A DNA stretch of 21,937 nt from Elusimicrobia bacterium RIFCSPLOWO2_01_FULL_59_12. GTDB lineage: Bacteria; Elusimicrobiota; Elusimicrobia; 2-01-FULL-59-12. Where the stretch lies: positions 38,042-59,978 of the forward strand of contig MGUR01000003.1 in NCBI GenBank assembly GCA_001800075.1, written 5' to 3'. The position numbers and the translations under genes are program-made. The notes under the pieces are model-generated. The model saw only the letters and a list, made by a program, of their open reading frames with translations. It searched no databases and was not told the DNA's origin. Numbering within the stretch: position 1 is the first letter of the stretch; every line of letters starts with the position of its first letter. Of this stretch, positions 1-8,146 are shown one piece after another.

Positions 1-785
1 CGACCGTCGCCGCGGCGGCGCTGGCGCTCGCCGCCGCGGCGCCTTCGCAAGCCCAAACGGCGGATTCCGCCGGGATCGTCCGCAAGATGCACCAGGCCTT
101 CTTCTACCAGGGAGAAAGCTTCCGGGCCCGGGTCAAGATGACCCTCACGAGCGCCTCAGGAAGCGAACGCCTGCGGGAGCTGACTATGCTGCGCATCAAT
201 ACGCCCGCAAGCGGAGGCCAGAGATACTTCATGTACTTCCACGCCCCCGGGGACGTCCGACGCATGGCGTTTCTCATCTACAAATATCCCGCCAGGGAGG
301 ACGACCGCTGGCTCTTCATCCCGGCTTTGAGCCTCGTCCAGCGCATCGCGGCCAAAGATTCCCAGTCGAGTTTCGTGGGCTCCGACTTCACCTACGAAGA
401 CGTCTCGGGCAGGGACGTGGAGGCCGATGCGCACAGGCTCTTGCGGGAGGAAGATCTCGGCGGAAAGCCCTGCTACGTGATCGAGAGCGTGCCCAAGGGC
501 GCCGCCTCCTATCAGAGGAAGGTCTCCTGGATCGACAAGGCGGTTTTCCTTCCCCTCAAGGAGGAGTACTACGACGTACAGGGCCAGCTCTTCAAGGAGT
601 TCGCGGCGGAGGAGATCAAGGAGATCGACGGCGTGCCGACCGCCGTGAAACGCGCCATGAAAAGCATCAAGACGGGCCACAAGACGGTGGTTGAGTTCAG
701 CGATGTCAAGTACCGCCTGGGGCTCAAGCCGGAGGAGTTCAGCGAGCGGGCGTTGAGGAACCCGCCCGGGAGCTGGATCCGATAA
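1..785 (+). CDS. Outer membrane lipoprotein-sorting protein, LolA-like (5' end missing)
   Basis: The reading frame is open from base 3 and enters the window inside an Ala/Leu-rich signal peptide ending near APSQAQ, so the true start lies upstream and the first in-window ATG (87) is internal. The mature part (about 240 residues) matches the LolA-like lipoprotein-sorting family (the PF17131 type). It has the family's characteristic stretch around RWLFIPALSLVQRI, followed by SSFVGSDFTYED. Such proteins act in the periplasm and are usually encoded beside an MMPL/RND exporter and a DUF1302-like barrel. The next gene, 3 bases downstream, is indeed a beta-barrel, which suggests a shared operon. The role is probably moving a lipid or lipoprotein between membranes. 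Family assignment is fairly sure; substrate is unknown. Confidence 0.8.
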   Translation, partial: TVAAAALALAAAAPSQAQTADSAGIVRKMHQAFFYQGESFRARVKMTLTSASGSERLRELTMLRINTPASGGQRYFMYFHAPGDVRRMAFLIYKYPAREDDRWLFIPALSLVQRIAAKDSQSSFVGSDFTYEDVSGRDVEADAHRLLREEDLGGKPCYVIESVPKGAASYQRKVSWIDKAVFLPLKEEYYDVQGQLFKEFAAEEIKEIDGVPTAVKRAMKSIKTGHKTVVEFSDVKYRLGLKPEEFSERALRNPPGSWIR

Positions 786-788
786 ACG

Positions 789-2042
789 ATGAAACGCGCC
801 TGGGTCCTTGCGGTCCTTTTCCTGGCTCCATGCCGCCCGGCTCTGGCCGGCAGCCCGGAGTGGCACGGCTTGGTGCAGGCAAATTACGCCTCCCGGCTGG
901 GCACGACAAGGCGGGACAAGCCGCCGTCGGGAGATTTCCTCCTGGGAGAGGAGAGGCTCCAGCTGCAGCTCTCGGGGTCCGCGCCCAAAGGCGGGGCGGG
1001 TTATTTCGCCAAGACGGATTTCTTCCGCGACGAGGTGGACGGCCAGGCGGATGTGGAGGTGCGCGAGGCCTACCTGAGCTGCGCCAAGGGGTCTTGGGAC
1101 CTCCGGGTGGGTCGACAGATCCACACCTGGGGCGTGGGAGACCTTCTCTTCATCAACGATCTCTTTCCCAAGAACTACGCCGCGCTGTTCTCCGGTAGAC
1201 CCATGGAATACCTAAAGACCGGCGCGGGCGGCCTCAAGACGAGTTTCTACTCCGACCCGATATCCTTGGATCTTGTCGCTACCCCGTTTTTCGAGCCGGA
1301 CCAGCTCCCCACGAGCCGGCGCTTCTTCGTGTTCGATCCTTTCCAACAGGTGACGAACCGGACGGAATCCAGGCCGCGTCATGACCTGGAAAACACGGAG
1401 TTCGCGGCAAGGCTCTACCGCCCCGTCCTGGGTTTTGACGCGGCGTTCTACGCCTACCGCGGCTTCTTTCGGTCCCCTTCCATGGAACCGGACTCGATGA
1501 CGGCCCCAACAACACTCACGATCGTCTACCCGAGGCTCTCCGCCTATGGGGCCAGCCTTCAAGGAAACGCCGCGGGCGGCGTTCTGAGCCTCGAAGCCGG
1601 CTTCTACGATTCCAGGCAGGACCCGGCGGGGGACGATCCGGTGATTCCCAACTCGCAGACCCGGTTCCTGGCCGGCTATCAACGCTCCCCGTGGACGGAT
1701 TTCACGGCCGGCCTCCAGTACTACGGCGAGTACATGTGCCGCCATGACCGTTACGAGGCGAGCCTTCCCGCCGGTTTCCCGAAGCAGGACCGGCTGCGCC
1801 AACTGCTGACGCTCCGGCTCACGCAACTCCTGAAGTATCAGACCTGGAGGCTTTCCCTGTTTTCCTTTTGGAGTCCGACAGACGAGGATTATTACTTCCT
1901 CCCCGAGGCGGCCTGGCGGGTGACCGACGAGCTCACGGCCACCGTGGGAGCGAACGTGTTTGGTGGAGCCGGAGGCACCACCTTCCTCGGCCAGCTGGAC
2001 AAAAACGACAATCTCACCTTCGCGATGCGGTACGAATTCTGA
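789..2042 (+). CDS. Outer-membrane beta-barrel protein, DUF1302/porin-like
   Basis: A 417-residue protein. It has a Sec signal peptide of about 20 residues (cleavage near ALAG/S) and then alternating hydrophobic/polar strands, and it ends in the aromatic residue Phe, as outer-membrane barrels do. A segment near residues 100-130 (LRVGRQIHTWGVGDLLFIND) resembles DUF1302-type barrels that accompany RND/MMPL exporters. The start ATG lies 3 bases after the LolA-like gene, so the two are probably cotranscribed. The role is inferred to be the outer-membrane partner of an envelope transport system whose inner-membrane pump would lie left of the window. The exact family is uncertain; that it is a barrel is well supported. 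Confidence 0.7.
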   Translation: MKRAWVLAVLFLAPCRPALAGSPEWHGLVQANYASRLGTTRRDKPPSGDFLLGEERLQLQLSGSAPKGGAGYFAKTDFFRDEVDGQADVEVREAYLSCAKGSWDLRVGRQIHTWGVGDLLFINDLFPKNYAALFSGRPMEYLKTGAGGLKTSFYSDPISLDLVATPFFEPDQLPTSRRFFVFDPFQQVTNRTESRPRHDLENTEFAARLYRPVLGFDAAFYAYRGFFRSPSMEPDSMTAPTTLTIVYPRLSAYGASLQGNAAGGVLSLEAGFYDSRQDPAGDDPVIPNSQTRFLAGYQRSPWTDFTAGLQYYGEYMCRHDRYEASLPAGFPKQDRLRQLLTLRLTQLLKYQTWRLSLFSFWSPTDEDYYFLPEAAWRVTDELTATVGANVFGGAGGTTFLGQLDKNDNLTFAMRYEF

Positions 2043-3307
2043 TGGAGCGCAAGACCATTCTCATCCTGGGAGGCGGCGTCGGCGGCCAAGTGGCGGCCAA
2101 TGCATTGGCCCCCCGTTTGGCCGGCCGCCATCGCGTCGTCCTGGTGGACAAGCAAAGGGAGTTCGCCTTCGCCCCTTCGTTCTTGTGGATGATCGTAGGC
2201 CAGCGGGCCCCTCGCGACATCCAAAGGCCTATGGAGACCCTGTTGAGGAAGGGCGTGGAGATCGTCCAGGCGGAGGCCTTGAGCATCGATCCCGCCAGGA
2301 AGAAAGTGGAGACTTCCGTCGGCCCGATGAACTTCGATTCCCTGATCATCAGCCTGGGAGCCGAGCTGGCCCCCGAGAAGGTCCCGGGCTTTCAGGAGGC
2401 GGCGCTCAATCTCTACACATTGGGGGGAAGCTGTCGAATTCAAAAATCGCTGGAGGCCTTCTCCGGCCGGAAGGTCGCCGTCCTGATCGCCTCATCTCCG
2501 TTCAAGTGCCCCGCGGCGCCTTATGAGGCCGCATTTCTGATCCAGGATTTCCTGCGTCGCCGCCGGAGCGCCGCCGAAGTCGCCGTCTTTACGCCGGAAC
2601 CTTATCCCATGCCGACCGCAGGGGCAAAAGTCGGCGAAGCCTTAAAAGGAATGCTGGAGTCCAGGGGGATCCGGTTTCATCCCAACCACAAGGTGGCGCG
2701 GATCGAGCCGGACGCCCGCCACTACGGCATTGGGGGGCCTCCGCCCGGTTGCGTGGCGGACGGAAACAAGCTGGTCTTCGAGAACGGCCTGAGCGAGACT
2801 TGCGATCTCATCATCGGAGTGCCTGCGCACCAGGCCCCAAGAGCGGTGCGGGAATCCGGCCTGACCAACGAGGCCGGCTGGATACCCGTGGACCGCCAGA
2901 CGCTCGCCACCAACTATGAGGGGATCTACGCGATAGGCGATGTGGCGACGATCCCGATCGCTGGGGGCAAGGCCCTGCCCAAGGCCGGGATATTCGCCCA
3001 CAGCCAGGCGGAGGTCGTGGCGGCCAACATTTTGGCCCAACTCGACGGCCGCGCGCCTCTCGTGAAATTCGACGGCAAGGGCTGGTGCGCCATCGAGATG
3101 GGCGGCGGGTCGGCGGCCTTCGGGGACGGCGACTTCTACGCGGAAGGCGGCCCTGAGGTGAAGCTTTATGAGCCCTCTCATTACTGGCACGCCGGAAAGG
3201 TCCTTTTTGAGAAGTGGTGGCTGGCTCCCTTCGGCCCCAAACGCCAGGCCCTGCGGCTTGCCCTCACCCTGGGAGCCAAGGCGAGAGGTATTCCCGTCTC
3301 ACTATAA
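2042..3307 (+). CDS. FAD-dependent oxidoreductase, sulfide:quinone oxidoreductase-like
   Basis: 421 residues. The ATG shares its A with the preceding TGA stop, so translation is probably coupled; an upstream in-frame extension exists but runs through the barrel gene. Residues 6-15 (ILILGGGVGG) form an FAD-binding Rossmann loop and residues 296-302 (YAIGDVA) the second FAD motif. Cys131, Cys156 (in FKCPAAPYE) and Cys349 (in GWCAIEMGG) are spaced much like Cys128/160/356 of Acidithiobacillus SQR, suggesting sulfide or polysulfide oxidation with electrons passed to quinone. The C-terminal part (HYWHAGKVLFEKWW) could form the amphipathic membrane anchor. An NADH dehydrogenase type II or another persulfide oxidase is the alternative. 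No sulfur-metabolism genes flank it, so the substrate is an inference. Confidence 0.72.
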   Translation: MERKTILILGGGVGGQVAANALAPRLAGRHRVVLVDKQREFAFAPSFLWMIVGQRAPRDIQRPMETLLRKGVEIVQAEALSIDPARKKVETSVGPMNFDSLIISLGAELAPEKVPGFQEAALNLYTLGGSCRIQKSLEAFSGRKVAVLIASSPFKCPAAPYEAAFLIQDFLRRRRSAAEVAVFTPEPYPMPTAGAKVGEALKGMLESRGIRFHPNHKVARIEPDARHYGIGGPPPGCVADGNKLVFENGLSETCDLIIGVPAHQAPRAVRESGLTNEAGWIPVDRQTLATNYEGIYAIGDVATIPIAGGKALPKAGIFAHSQAEVVAANILAQLDGRAPLVKFDGKGWCAIEMGGGSAAFGDGDFYAEGGPEVKLYEPSHYWHAGKVLFEKWWLAPFGPKRQALRLALTLGAKARGIPVSL

Positions 3308-3404
3308 AGGCACGGGCATTGCGGTTCGTTTGATCGGGCGCGCACTAAACTTGCCGGCCGGCTGTTTGATGGAATGACGCTGGAAATGCTCCAATGAGGG
3401 CGAC

Positions 3405-3668
3405 ATGAGTAAAAGCCTTCGATCGTTCTGTCTCTTTCTGGCTCTCACTGCCTGTCTCTCGCTGATCGGGCATACCGATCATTACGACGCACGCCCCGGT
3501 TCCGCTTCTCACTGCGTCCTTTGCCGAACCTCCGTTTACACCGCGCCGCTCGTCCATGCGCCCGCTCCGATTTTTCACACACAGCAGGCCCTCGTCCCCA
3601 TTGAATCAAGCGGTTGGGGACCTTGCGCCTTTTCTGTCGATCTCACGCGCGCCCCACCCGCCCTCTAA
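3405..3668 (+). CDS. Small secreted Cys/His protein of unknown function
   Basis: 87 residues. The first 22 or so form a hydrophobic signal sequence (SFCLFLALTACLSLIG). The mature peptide carries HTDHYD followed by HCVLC and later isolated His and Cys residues. A GAGGG-type ribosome site lies just upstream of ATG 3405. The gene opens the plus-strand metal-transport cluster and precedes the porin gene by 62 bases. Small exported proteins with a CxxC near His residues often sit beside metal uptake genes, so a periplasmic metal-binding or metal-responsive role is possible, but no family was recognised. A longer overlapping frame from 3614 runs into this gene and belongs to the porin frame, not to this protein. 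Confidence 0.6.
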   Translation: MSKSLRSFCLFLALTACLSLIGHTDHYDARPGSASHCVLCRTSVYTAPLVHAPAPIFHTQQALVPIESSGWGPCAFSVDLTRAPPAL

Positions 3669-3730
3669 GTCCCTCCCGACGTTGTAGTTCTTCAAGGTGC
3701 GGCCGTTTCTTTCGATCCATTGGAGGACTT

Positions 3731-4840
3731 ATGCAATTCATCTTGGTGTTGCTTTTTTCCCTGTTGGTTTCCGGGGGAGCTTTTGCCCAGGACGCCGGCA
3801 GTACGTCAGGCGCCTTGCAATCTTCAAACTTGCTCAACCCAAACATCAGCGCAATCGGCTGGCTTCAAGTTGAAGCGGGACGCCGTCATCCCGGTCCGGC
3901 GGAGGCCGGTGAAAGCGGCAATGCCATCCAGATGCGGGAAGTGGAGCTTTCCCTACAGGCCGTGGTGGACACCCTGGCCCGGGCGGATCTTTTCGTCGCG
4001 ATCGACGAAGACGACGTTGAACTCGAAGAAGGCTACTTGACCTGGTTCCGCCTTCCCTGGAACCTGGCGCTGAAAGCGGGAAAGTTCAAAGCCAACTTCG
4101 GACGCTTCAACCGGATTCACACCCCCGAGACTCCGTTCGCAGACCGGCCGCTGGTCCAACAAAACTACTTCGGCTCCGAGGGGCTGGAGGGCCCGGGCGC
4201 TTCGGTCTCCTGGCAAGCGCCCATCCCCTGGTTCTTTATGAACCTGGATCTGGAAACCCTGCAGGCTCCCGAAGCGGCTGAAAATCCTTCCTTCGACAGG
4301 CCCAAGTCAAAAAACCTGCTGGGGGTGGGACGCTTGAACGCGTATCAGGACCTGACCGAGGCCTGGAATCTGACGCTGGGAGGCAGTGCCGCCTTCGGCC
4401 CTTCCAGCCAGGAGTTCGACGCGGTGACCGGTTCGTCGCACACCCACCACAGCCAACTCTACGGCGCCGACCTCACCCTGCGCTGGAAAAATCCGCGGCG
4501 GGCGGTGTACCGGTCATTCTTATGGTCCACGGAAGCCTTGTGGAGCAATCGGGATGAACCGGGCGGGATGACCACCGATAGCCACGGACTCTTCAGCTAC
4601 ATCGACTACCAGTTCGCGCGGCGCTGGCACACGGGATTCCGCTACGACTACACCCAGTTCCCCGCGGACGGGTCCACGCATGAAGAAGGACACCTGGCGT
4701 ACGTGACCTTCACGCCTTCGGAGTTCAGTCTGGTGAGCCTGCAGGGCCGGCATGTGAAACGGCCCGATGGGACCGACGAGCATCTGGGATTCCTGAAAGT
4801 CACATTCAACATCGGGCCGCATGGCGCCCATCCCTTCTGA
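3731..4840 (+). CDS. Outer-membrane porin of the metal-uptake cluster
   Basis: 369 residues from ATG 3731, chosen because GGAGGA lies at 3722-3727 and a clear signal peptide follows (cleavage after GGAFAQ). An in-frame extension to 3614 lacks both. The body looks like a porin: strand-turn pattern, a segment near residue 110 (LKAGKFKANFGRFN) typical of OprO/OprP-like porins, and a penultimate strand LGFLKVTFNIG. It does not end exactly in Phe-strand form but in GPHGAHPF, whose last residue is Phe. A central HTHHS cluster might bind metal. The metal-binding protein gene starts 16 bases downstream, so this porin probably admits the cluster's substrate across the outer membrane. Substrate specificity cannot be read from the sequence. 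Confidence 0.7.
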   Translation: MQFILVLLFSLLVSGGAFAQDAGSTSGALQSSNLLNPNISAIGWLQVEAGRRHPGPAEAGESGNAIQMREVELSLQAVVDTLARADLFVAIDEDDVELEEGYLTWFRLPWNLALKAGKFKANFGRFNRIHTPETPFADRPLVQQNYFGSEGLEGPGASVSWQAPIPWFFMNLDLETLQAPEAAENPSFDRPKSKNLLGVGRLNAYQDLTEAWNLTLGGSAAFGPSSQEFDAVTGSSHTHHSQLYGADLTLRWKNPRRAVYRSFLWSTEALWSNRDEPGGMTTDSHGLFSYIDYQFARRWHTGFRYDYTQFPADGSTHEEGHLAYVTFTPSEFSLVSLQGRHVKRPDGTDEHLGFLKVTFNIGPHGAHPF

Positions 4841-4856
4841 CCACAGGAGAATTTCT

Positions 4857-5768
4857 ATGAAAACGATTCGATTGACCGTTTCGTTGATGTGTTTGATCTC
4901 ATCGCTGGCGTTCGCCAAGCTCAAGATTGTTACAACGACGCAGGACATGGCCGCTCTGGCTCGAGAAGTCGGCGGAGATCGCATCGACATACTTCCTATC
5001 ACAAAAGGCTATCAGGATCCGCATTTCGTGGATGCCAAGCCCAGCTACCTGCTGAAACTCCGATCGGCCGACTTGCTCATCGTGGTCGGGCGGGAATTGG
5101 AGGTCGGATGGCTCCCGCCTCTCTTGACGAACGCCCGGAATTCCCGGATCCTCCCCGGCGGCCCCGGGTTTCTGGACGCGTCCGAAGGATGCGATGTCCT
5201 TCAGAAGCCCGCGGGCCAAATCGACCGGTCGATGGGGGACATTCATCCCTTCGGGAATCCGCATTACTGGCTGGACCCGGAAAACGGACGCATCATCGCC
5301 CGAAACATCGCCCGCAAACTCTCCGAGATCGACCCGGACCCTCAAAAAACGTATGAGGAAAATCTGCGCCGCTTCGAATCGGCGCTGGATGAAAAAGAAA
5401 CCCAATGGAAAGCGCTGGCCGCGCCGCTGCGCGGCATGGCGGCGATCACCTATCACAATTCCTTGCCGAACTTCGCCAAAGCGTTCGGGATCCGCATCGT
5501 CAACCATGTGGAACCCAAACCGGGAGTGCCTCCTTCACCGGTTCACATGCAGGAGCTGATCACCCAGATCCGTAAAGAAAAAATCCCGGTTTTGTTGATC
5601 GAGCCCTACTTCGACGACCGGCTCCCCATGAAAATCGCTCATCAAACGGGAGCTAAAATGCTGGTGTTCCCGCCTTCGGTGGGCGGGGTGGAGGGCGTGA
5701 ACACATACTTCGAACTCTTTGATTACGATCTGAAATTGCTCAAGTCAGCGTTAGGAGAAAAACCATGA
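4857..5768 (+). CDS. Metal ABC transporter substrate-binding protein, ZnuA/TroA type
   Basis: 303 residues from ATG 4857, which follows an AGGAG site and begins a signal peptide ending LAFA/K; the in-frame start at 4821 lies inside the porin gene. The protein fits the cluster A-I (TroA/ZnuA) fold, and its likely metal ligands are visible: His56 (QDPHFVDAKPS), His130/His136 (GDIHPFGNPHYW), His200 (ITYHNSLPNF) and an acidic group near 249-254 (EPYFDD). The His-rich loop typical of enterobacterial ZnuA is absent. It would capture Zn2+, Mn2+ or a similar ion in the periplasm and deliver it to the permease encoded next, whose start overlaps this stop by 4 bases. Confidence 0.88.
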   Translation: MKTIRLTVSLMCLISSLAFAKLKIVTTTQDMAALAREVGGDRIDILPITKGYQDPHFVDAKPSYLLKLRSADLLIVVGRELEVGWLPPLLTNARNSRILPGGPGFLDASEGCDVLQKPAGQIDRSMGDIHPFGNPHYWLDPENGRIIARNIARKLSEIDPDPQKTYEENLRRFESALDEKETQWKALAAPLRGMAAITYHNSLPNFAKAFGIRIVNHVEPKPGVPPSPVHMQELITQIRKEKIPVLLIEPYFDDRLPMKIAHQTGAKMLVFPPSVGGVEGVNTYFELFDYDLKLLKSALGEKP

Positions 5769-6601
5769 GTGATGCCTTGTCCATTCTGTTGTGGCCGTCC
5801 CTGGCCTGCCTGGTCCTTACGGGCATTCACGCCTACCTGGGCTTGCACGTCGTGGAAAGAGGGGTCATTTTCGTTGACCTTTCGCTGGCCCAGGTGGCGG
5901 CACTGGGCGCGACCATCGGGTTTCTTCTGGGGTTCGACCTTCACGGGCAGGCGTCTTACTTCTTTTCTCTGGGATTCACGCTGATCGGAGCCGGCGTCTT
6001 TTCGCTCACCCGATCGAAAAAAAGCAAGATCCCCCAGGAAGCGATCATCGGCATCGTCTACGCGGTCAGCGCCGCGGCGGCGGTGCTTGTCATGGACCGG
6101 CTCCCTCAAGGCGCCGAACACATCAAAGACATCCTGGTAGGCAATCTGCTGGCGGTCACCCCGCGCGAAGTCATCACGATGGCCGTGGCCTACTCGTTCA
6201 TCGGGCTCTTGCACTGGTGGTGGCGGAAACCGTTTCTGGCGATCTCGACCGATCACCTGATGGCCGTTTCCCAGGGGTATAACCTCCGCCTCTGGGACTT
6301 TCTGTTTTACGGCACCTTCGGCTTTGTGGTGACCTCGTCGGTCGCGATCGCAGGCGTGCTTCTGGTGTTTTCGTTTTTGATCGTTCCCGCTGTCGGGGCC
6401 ATGCTGTTATCCGACCGGATCGGCACACGGCTAAGCATCGGATGGGTCATGGGGGTTATGGTGAGTCTGGCGGGAATCTACGGTTCGTACAAGCTGGACA
6501 CGCCGACGGGCGCGACGCTCGTCTGCGCCTTCGGTGCAGCGTTGATCATTTTGGCGATCACGAGCGCCCTGATTCAAAAAACACAAAAATCCTACAGTTA
6601 A
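5765..6601 (+). CDS. Metal ABC transporter permease, ZnuB/ABC-3 family
   Basis: 278 residues with roughly eight hydrophobic segments and the ABC-3 permease pattern (VIFVDLSLAQVAALGA near the N terminus, VAIAGVLLVFSFLIVPA in the C-terminal half). It would form the inner-membrane channel for the ion delivered by the preceding binding protein, to which it is coupled by an ATGA overlap. The family normally needs a ZnuC-type ATPase. None is encoded in this cluster, because the next gene (6626-7399) is on the opposite strand and is not an ATPase. The ATPase must be elsewhere, be borrowed, or be absent. Convergent with the downstream gene, with only 24 bases between stops. Confidence 0.88.
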   Translation: MSDALSILLWPSLACLVLTGIHAYLGLHVVERGVIFVDLSLAQVAALGATIGFLLGFDLHGQASYFFSLGFTLIGAGVFSLTRSKKSKIPQEAIIGIVYAVSAAAAVLVMDRLPQGAEHIKDILVGNLLAVTPREVITMAVAYSFIGLLHWWWRKPFLAISTDHLMAVSQGYNLRLWDFLFYGTFGFVVTSSVAIAGVLLVFSFLIVPAVGAMLLSDRIGTRLSIGWVMGVMVSLAGIYGSYKLDTPTGATLVCAFGAALIILAITSALIQKTQKSYS

Positions 6602-6625
6602 ACCCGTGTCGGCAACGCGGCATCC

Positions 6626-7399
6626 TTATTGATCTGCCCCGTACCGCCAGACGTCTTCCGGCAAGGCCTTCATGCGGCTATCCGAGGCAAATCCGTCCTT
6701 CTCAAACCGGCTGCCCTCCCAGCGGTAGGCGGCGTGCTCGAACTCGCCGCGGCCGGAGCGGTCCGTCCGCAAAAGCAGCCTTTCCGTTTTCCCGTCCAGC
6801 GCGTCAAAGCTGAGCTGAAACGTGCGCGCGGACATGGGACTGGTCCAAGCGGGCTTCGGCCGGTCGCCCATCCCGTTGGGTTCGATAAGATAGAGCGCCG
6901 CGGACCACTGCCCGGTCTTCCCGGACCCTTTTCCGGAAGAACTCACAATCAGAAGGAACGATTTCTTGAGCTTCGGCAGCGTCACCTGCTGCACCCGCTC
7001 ATGAGCGGCGTAGCCTCCCGAAAGCGCGGCCGGCCGCCGCATGGTGTCATGCAGTACATAGCTGACCGCGCTCATCGGCTCCTTTTCAGGAGACTGATAG
7101 GACATGCACGATACGACAAGAAAGGGAGTGTGTCCCGCCGCCGTGGAAGTATCCCGGACGGCATCCTGGCTCAGCCGCACCCAAAAACCCCCCTTGGGGA
7201 AATAGATCAAACCGCTTTTGGGATCGGCGCGGGCGGAGGAAACCGGTCCCACCTGGCCGGGGAAAATGAGGTTGAGGATTTTCCGCTGGATGTCGGGGGT
7301 GTCGATGCGGGCCGCCCAGGACGCCAGGGTCTCTTCGGCTCGGGCCTGAGCGCCCATGAGGCTGCACAACAACAGGACCCGGACCAGGCGGCGACCCAT
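6626..7399 (-). CDS. Secreted protein of unknown function downstream of phoU
   Basis: 257 residues with a clear signal peptide (about 20 residues, cleavage after GAQARA). The mature protein is soluble and has no membrane segment. It contains a Ser/Gly-rich patch (SSSGKGSGKTGQ) that only superficially resembles a nucleotide loop, since it lacks the surrounding strand and helix. No family was recognised. It lies 23 bases after phoU on the same strand at the end of the pst-phoU run, so it is probably cotranscribed and may be induced on phosphate starvation. No strong ribosome site is visible before ATG 7399. The long opposite-strand frame over the same bases is a coding shadow. Confidence 0.65.
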   Translation of the reverse strand: MGRRLVRVLLLCSLMGAQARAEETLASWAARIDTPDIQRKILNLIFPGQVGPVSSARADPKSGLIYFPKGGFWVRLSQDAVRDTSTAAGHTPFLVVSCMSYQSPEKEPMSAVSYVLHDTMRRPAALSGGYAAHERVQQVTLPKLKKSFLLIVSSSGKGSGKTGQWSAALYLIEPNGMGDRPKPAWTSPMSARTFQLSFDALDGKTERLLLRTDRSGRGEFEHAAYRWEGSRFEKDGFASDSRMKALPEDVWRYGADQ

Positions 7400-7422
7400 G
7401 GGTAGATTCTACAAGAGATGGC

Positions 7423-8124
7423 TTATGATTTGTGAACGCCTGATAACGGAGGGGGGGAACTCGGCTTTTCTTCGGAATGGTGCCGGATGTCCTTGCCGGC
7501 GACCACGAAAATGACATCTTCCGCGATGTTGGTGGCGTGATCGGCGATGCGTTCAATATTGCGTGAAATGAGGATTAAATCGATGCCCCGCTTGATCGTG
7601 CTGGGATCGGAAATCATATAGGTAAGCAGCTCCCGGAAAAGCTGCTCTTTAAGTTCATCGACCTGGTCATCCCGGACCAGGACCGAGCGCGCCAGGTTCT
7701 CGTCCCTCTCCACGAACGAGTCCAACGCGTCCTTAAGCATCTTTTTAGCGATTTCAGCCATGCGCGGGACGTCGATCAAAGGCTTGAGCTGCGGCTCCTG
7801 GAGAAGGTACTCGGTGGTCTGGCTGATATTCACGGCTTGATCAGCGATGCGTTCCAGGTCCGCGTTGATTTTCATGGCGGCCGTTATAAAGCGCAAGTCG
7901 GAGGCGGCCGGCTGGTGCAGGGCGATCATCTTCAGGCAGCGGTCATCCACTTCGATCTGCAGGGCGTTGACCTCGGTCTCGTGCCGATAGACGTCCTGGG
8001 CCAGCTCCGCCTTCCGGTCAACCAGGGCCTTGATCGCGCTGTGGATCATCGTTTCCGCCAGACTGCCCATGGTCAACAATCTTTCTTTCAATTGCTGAAG
8101 ATCCTGGTCAAAGTGTCGTTCCAT
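7423..8124 (-). CDS. phoU: Phosphate signalling/transport regulator PhoU
   Basis: 233 residues, near the usual PhoU length, almost all helical. Two PhoU repeats are seen, each with the acidic metal-cluster motif: one around INADLERIADQAVN and one around ISRNIERIADHATNI. PhoU acts in the cytoplasm, linking PstSCAB activity to the PhoR kinase and damping the Pho response when phosphate is plentiful. It follows pstB on the same strand, separated by a 151-base gap that holds an inverted-repeat element. The C-terminal tail (about 20 residues, His/Pro/Ser-rich) goes beyond the core fold and is probably disordered. Confidence 0.95.
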   Translation of the reverse strand: MERHFDQDLQQLKERLLTMGSLAETMIHSAIKALVDRKAELAQDVYRHETEVNALQIEVDDRCLKMIALHQPAASDLRFITAAMKINADLERIADQAVNISQTTEYLLQEPQLKPLIDVPRMAEIAKKMLKDALDSFVERDENLARSVLVRDDQVDELKEQLFRELLTYMISDPSTIKRGIDLILISRNIERIADHATNIAEDVIFVVAGKDIRHHSEEKPSSPPPLSGVHKS

Positions 8125-8146
8125 AACTTAGTGCCTCATTTCATTT

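Noticed and set aside
1868..2041. Upstream extension of the SQR-like gene to 1868.
   Set aside because: It lies wholly within the barrel gene in another frame and reads as low-quality sequence; the FAD motif starts just after the ATG at 2042.
3353..3362. GCCGGCCGGC palindrome upstream of the Cys/His peptide gene, considered as a metal-regulator operator.
   Set aside because: Short, pure GC and unlike known Zur/Fur/MntR sites; expected by chance in GC-rich DNA.
6944..6993. Gly/Ser/Lys loop (SSGKGSGKTG) in the secreted protein as a possible Walker A and hence the missing metal-transporter ATPase.
   Set aside because: The protein is exported, has no Walker B, signature or H-loop, and is on the other strand in the phosphate run.
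6629..7405. A 258-codon plus-strand frame over the gene downstream of phoU.
   Set aside because: The minus-strand frame has a proper signal peptide and sensible composition; the plus frame has neither.
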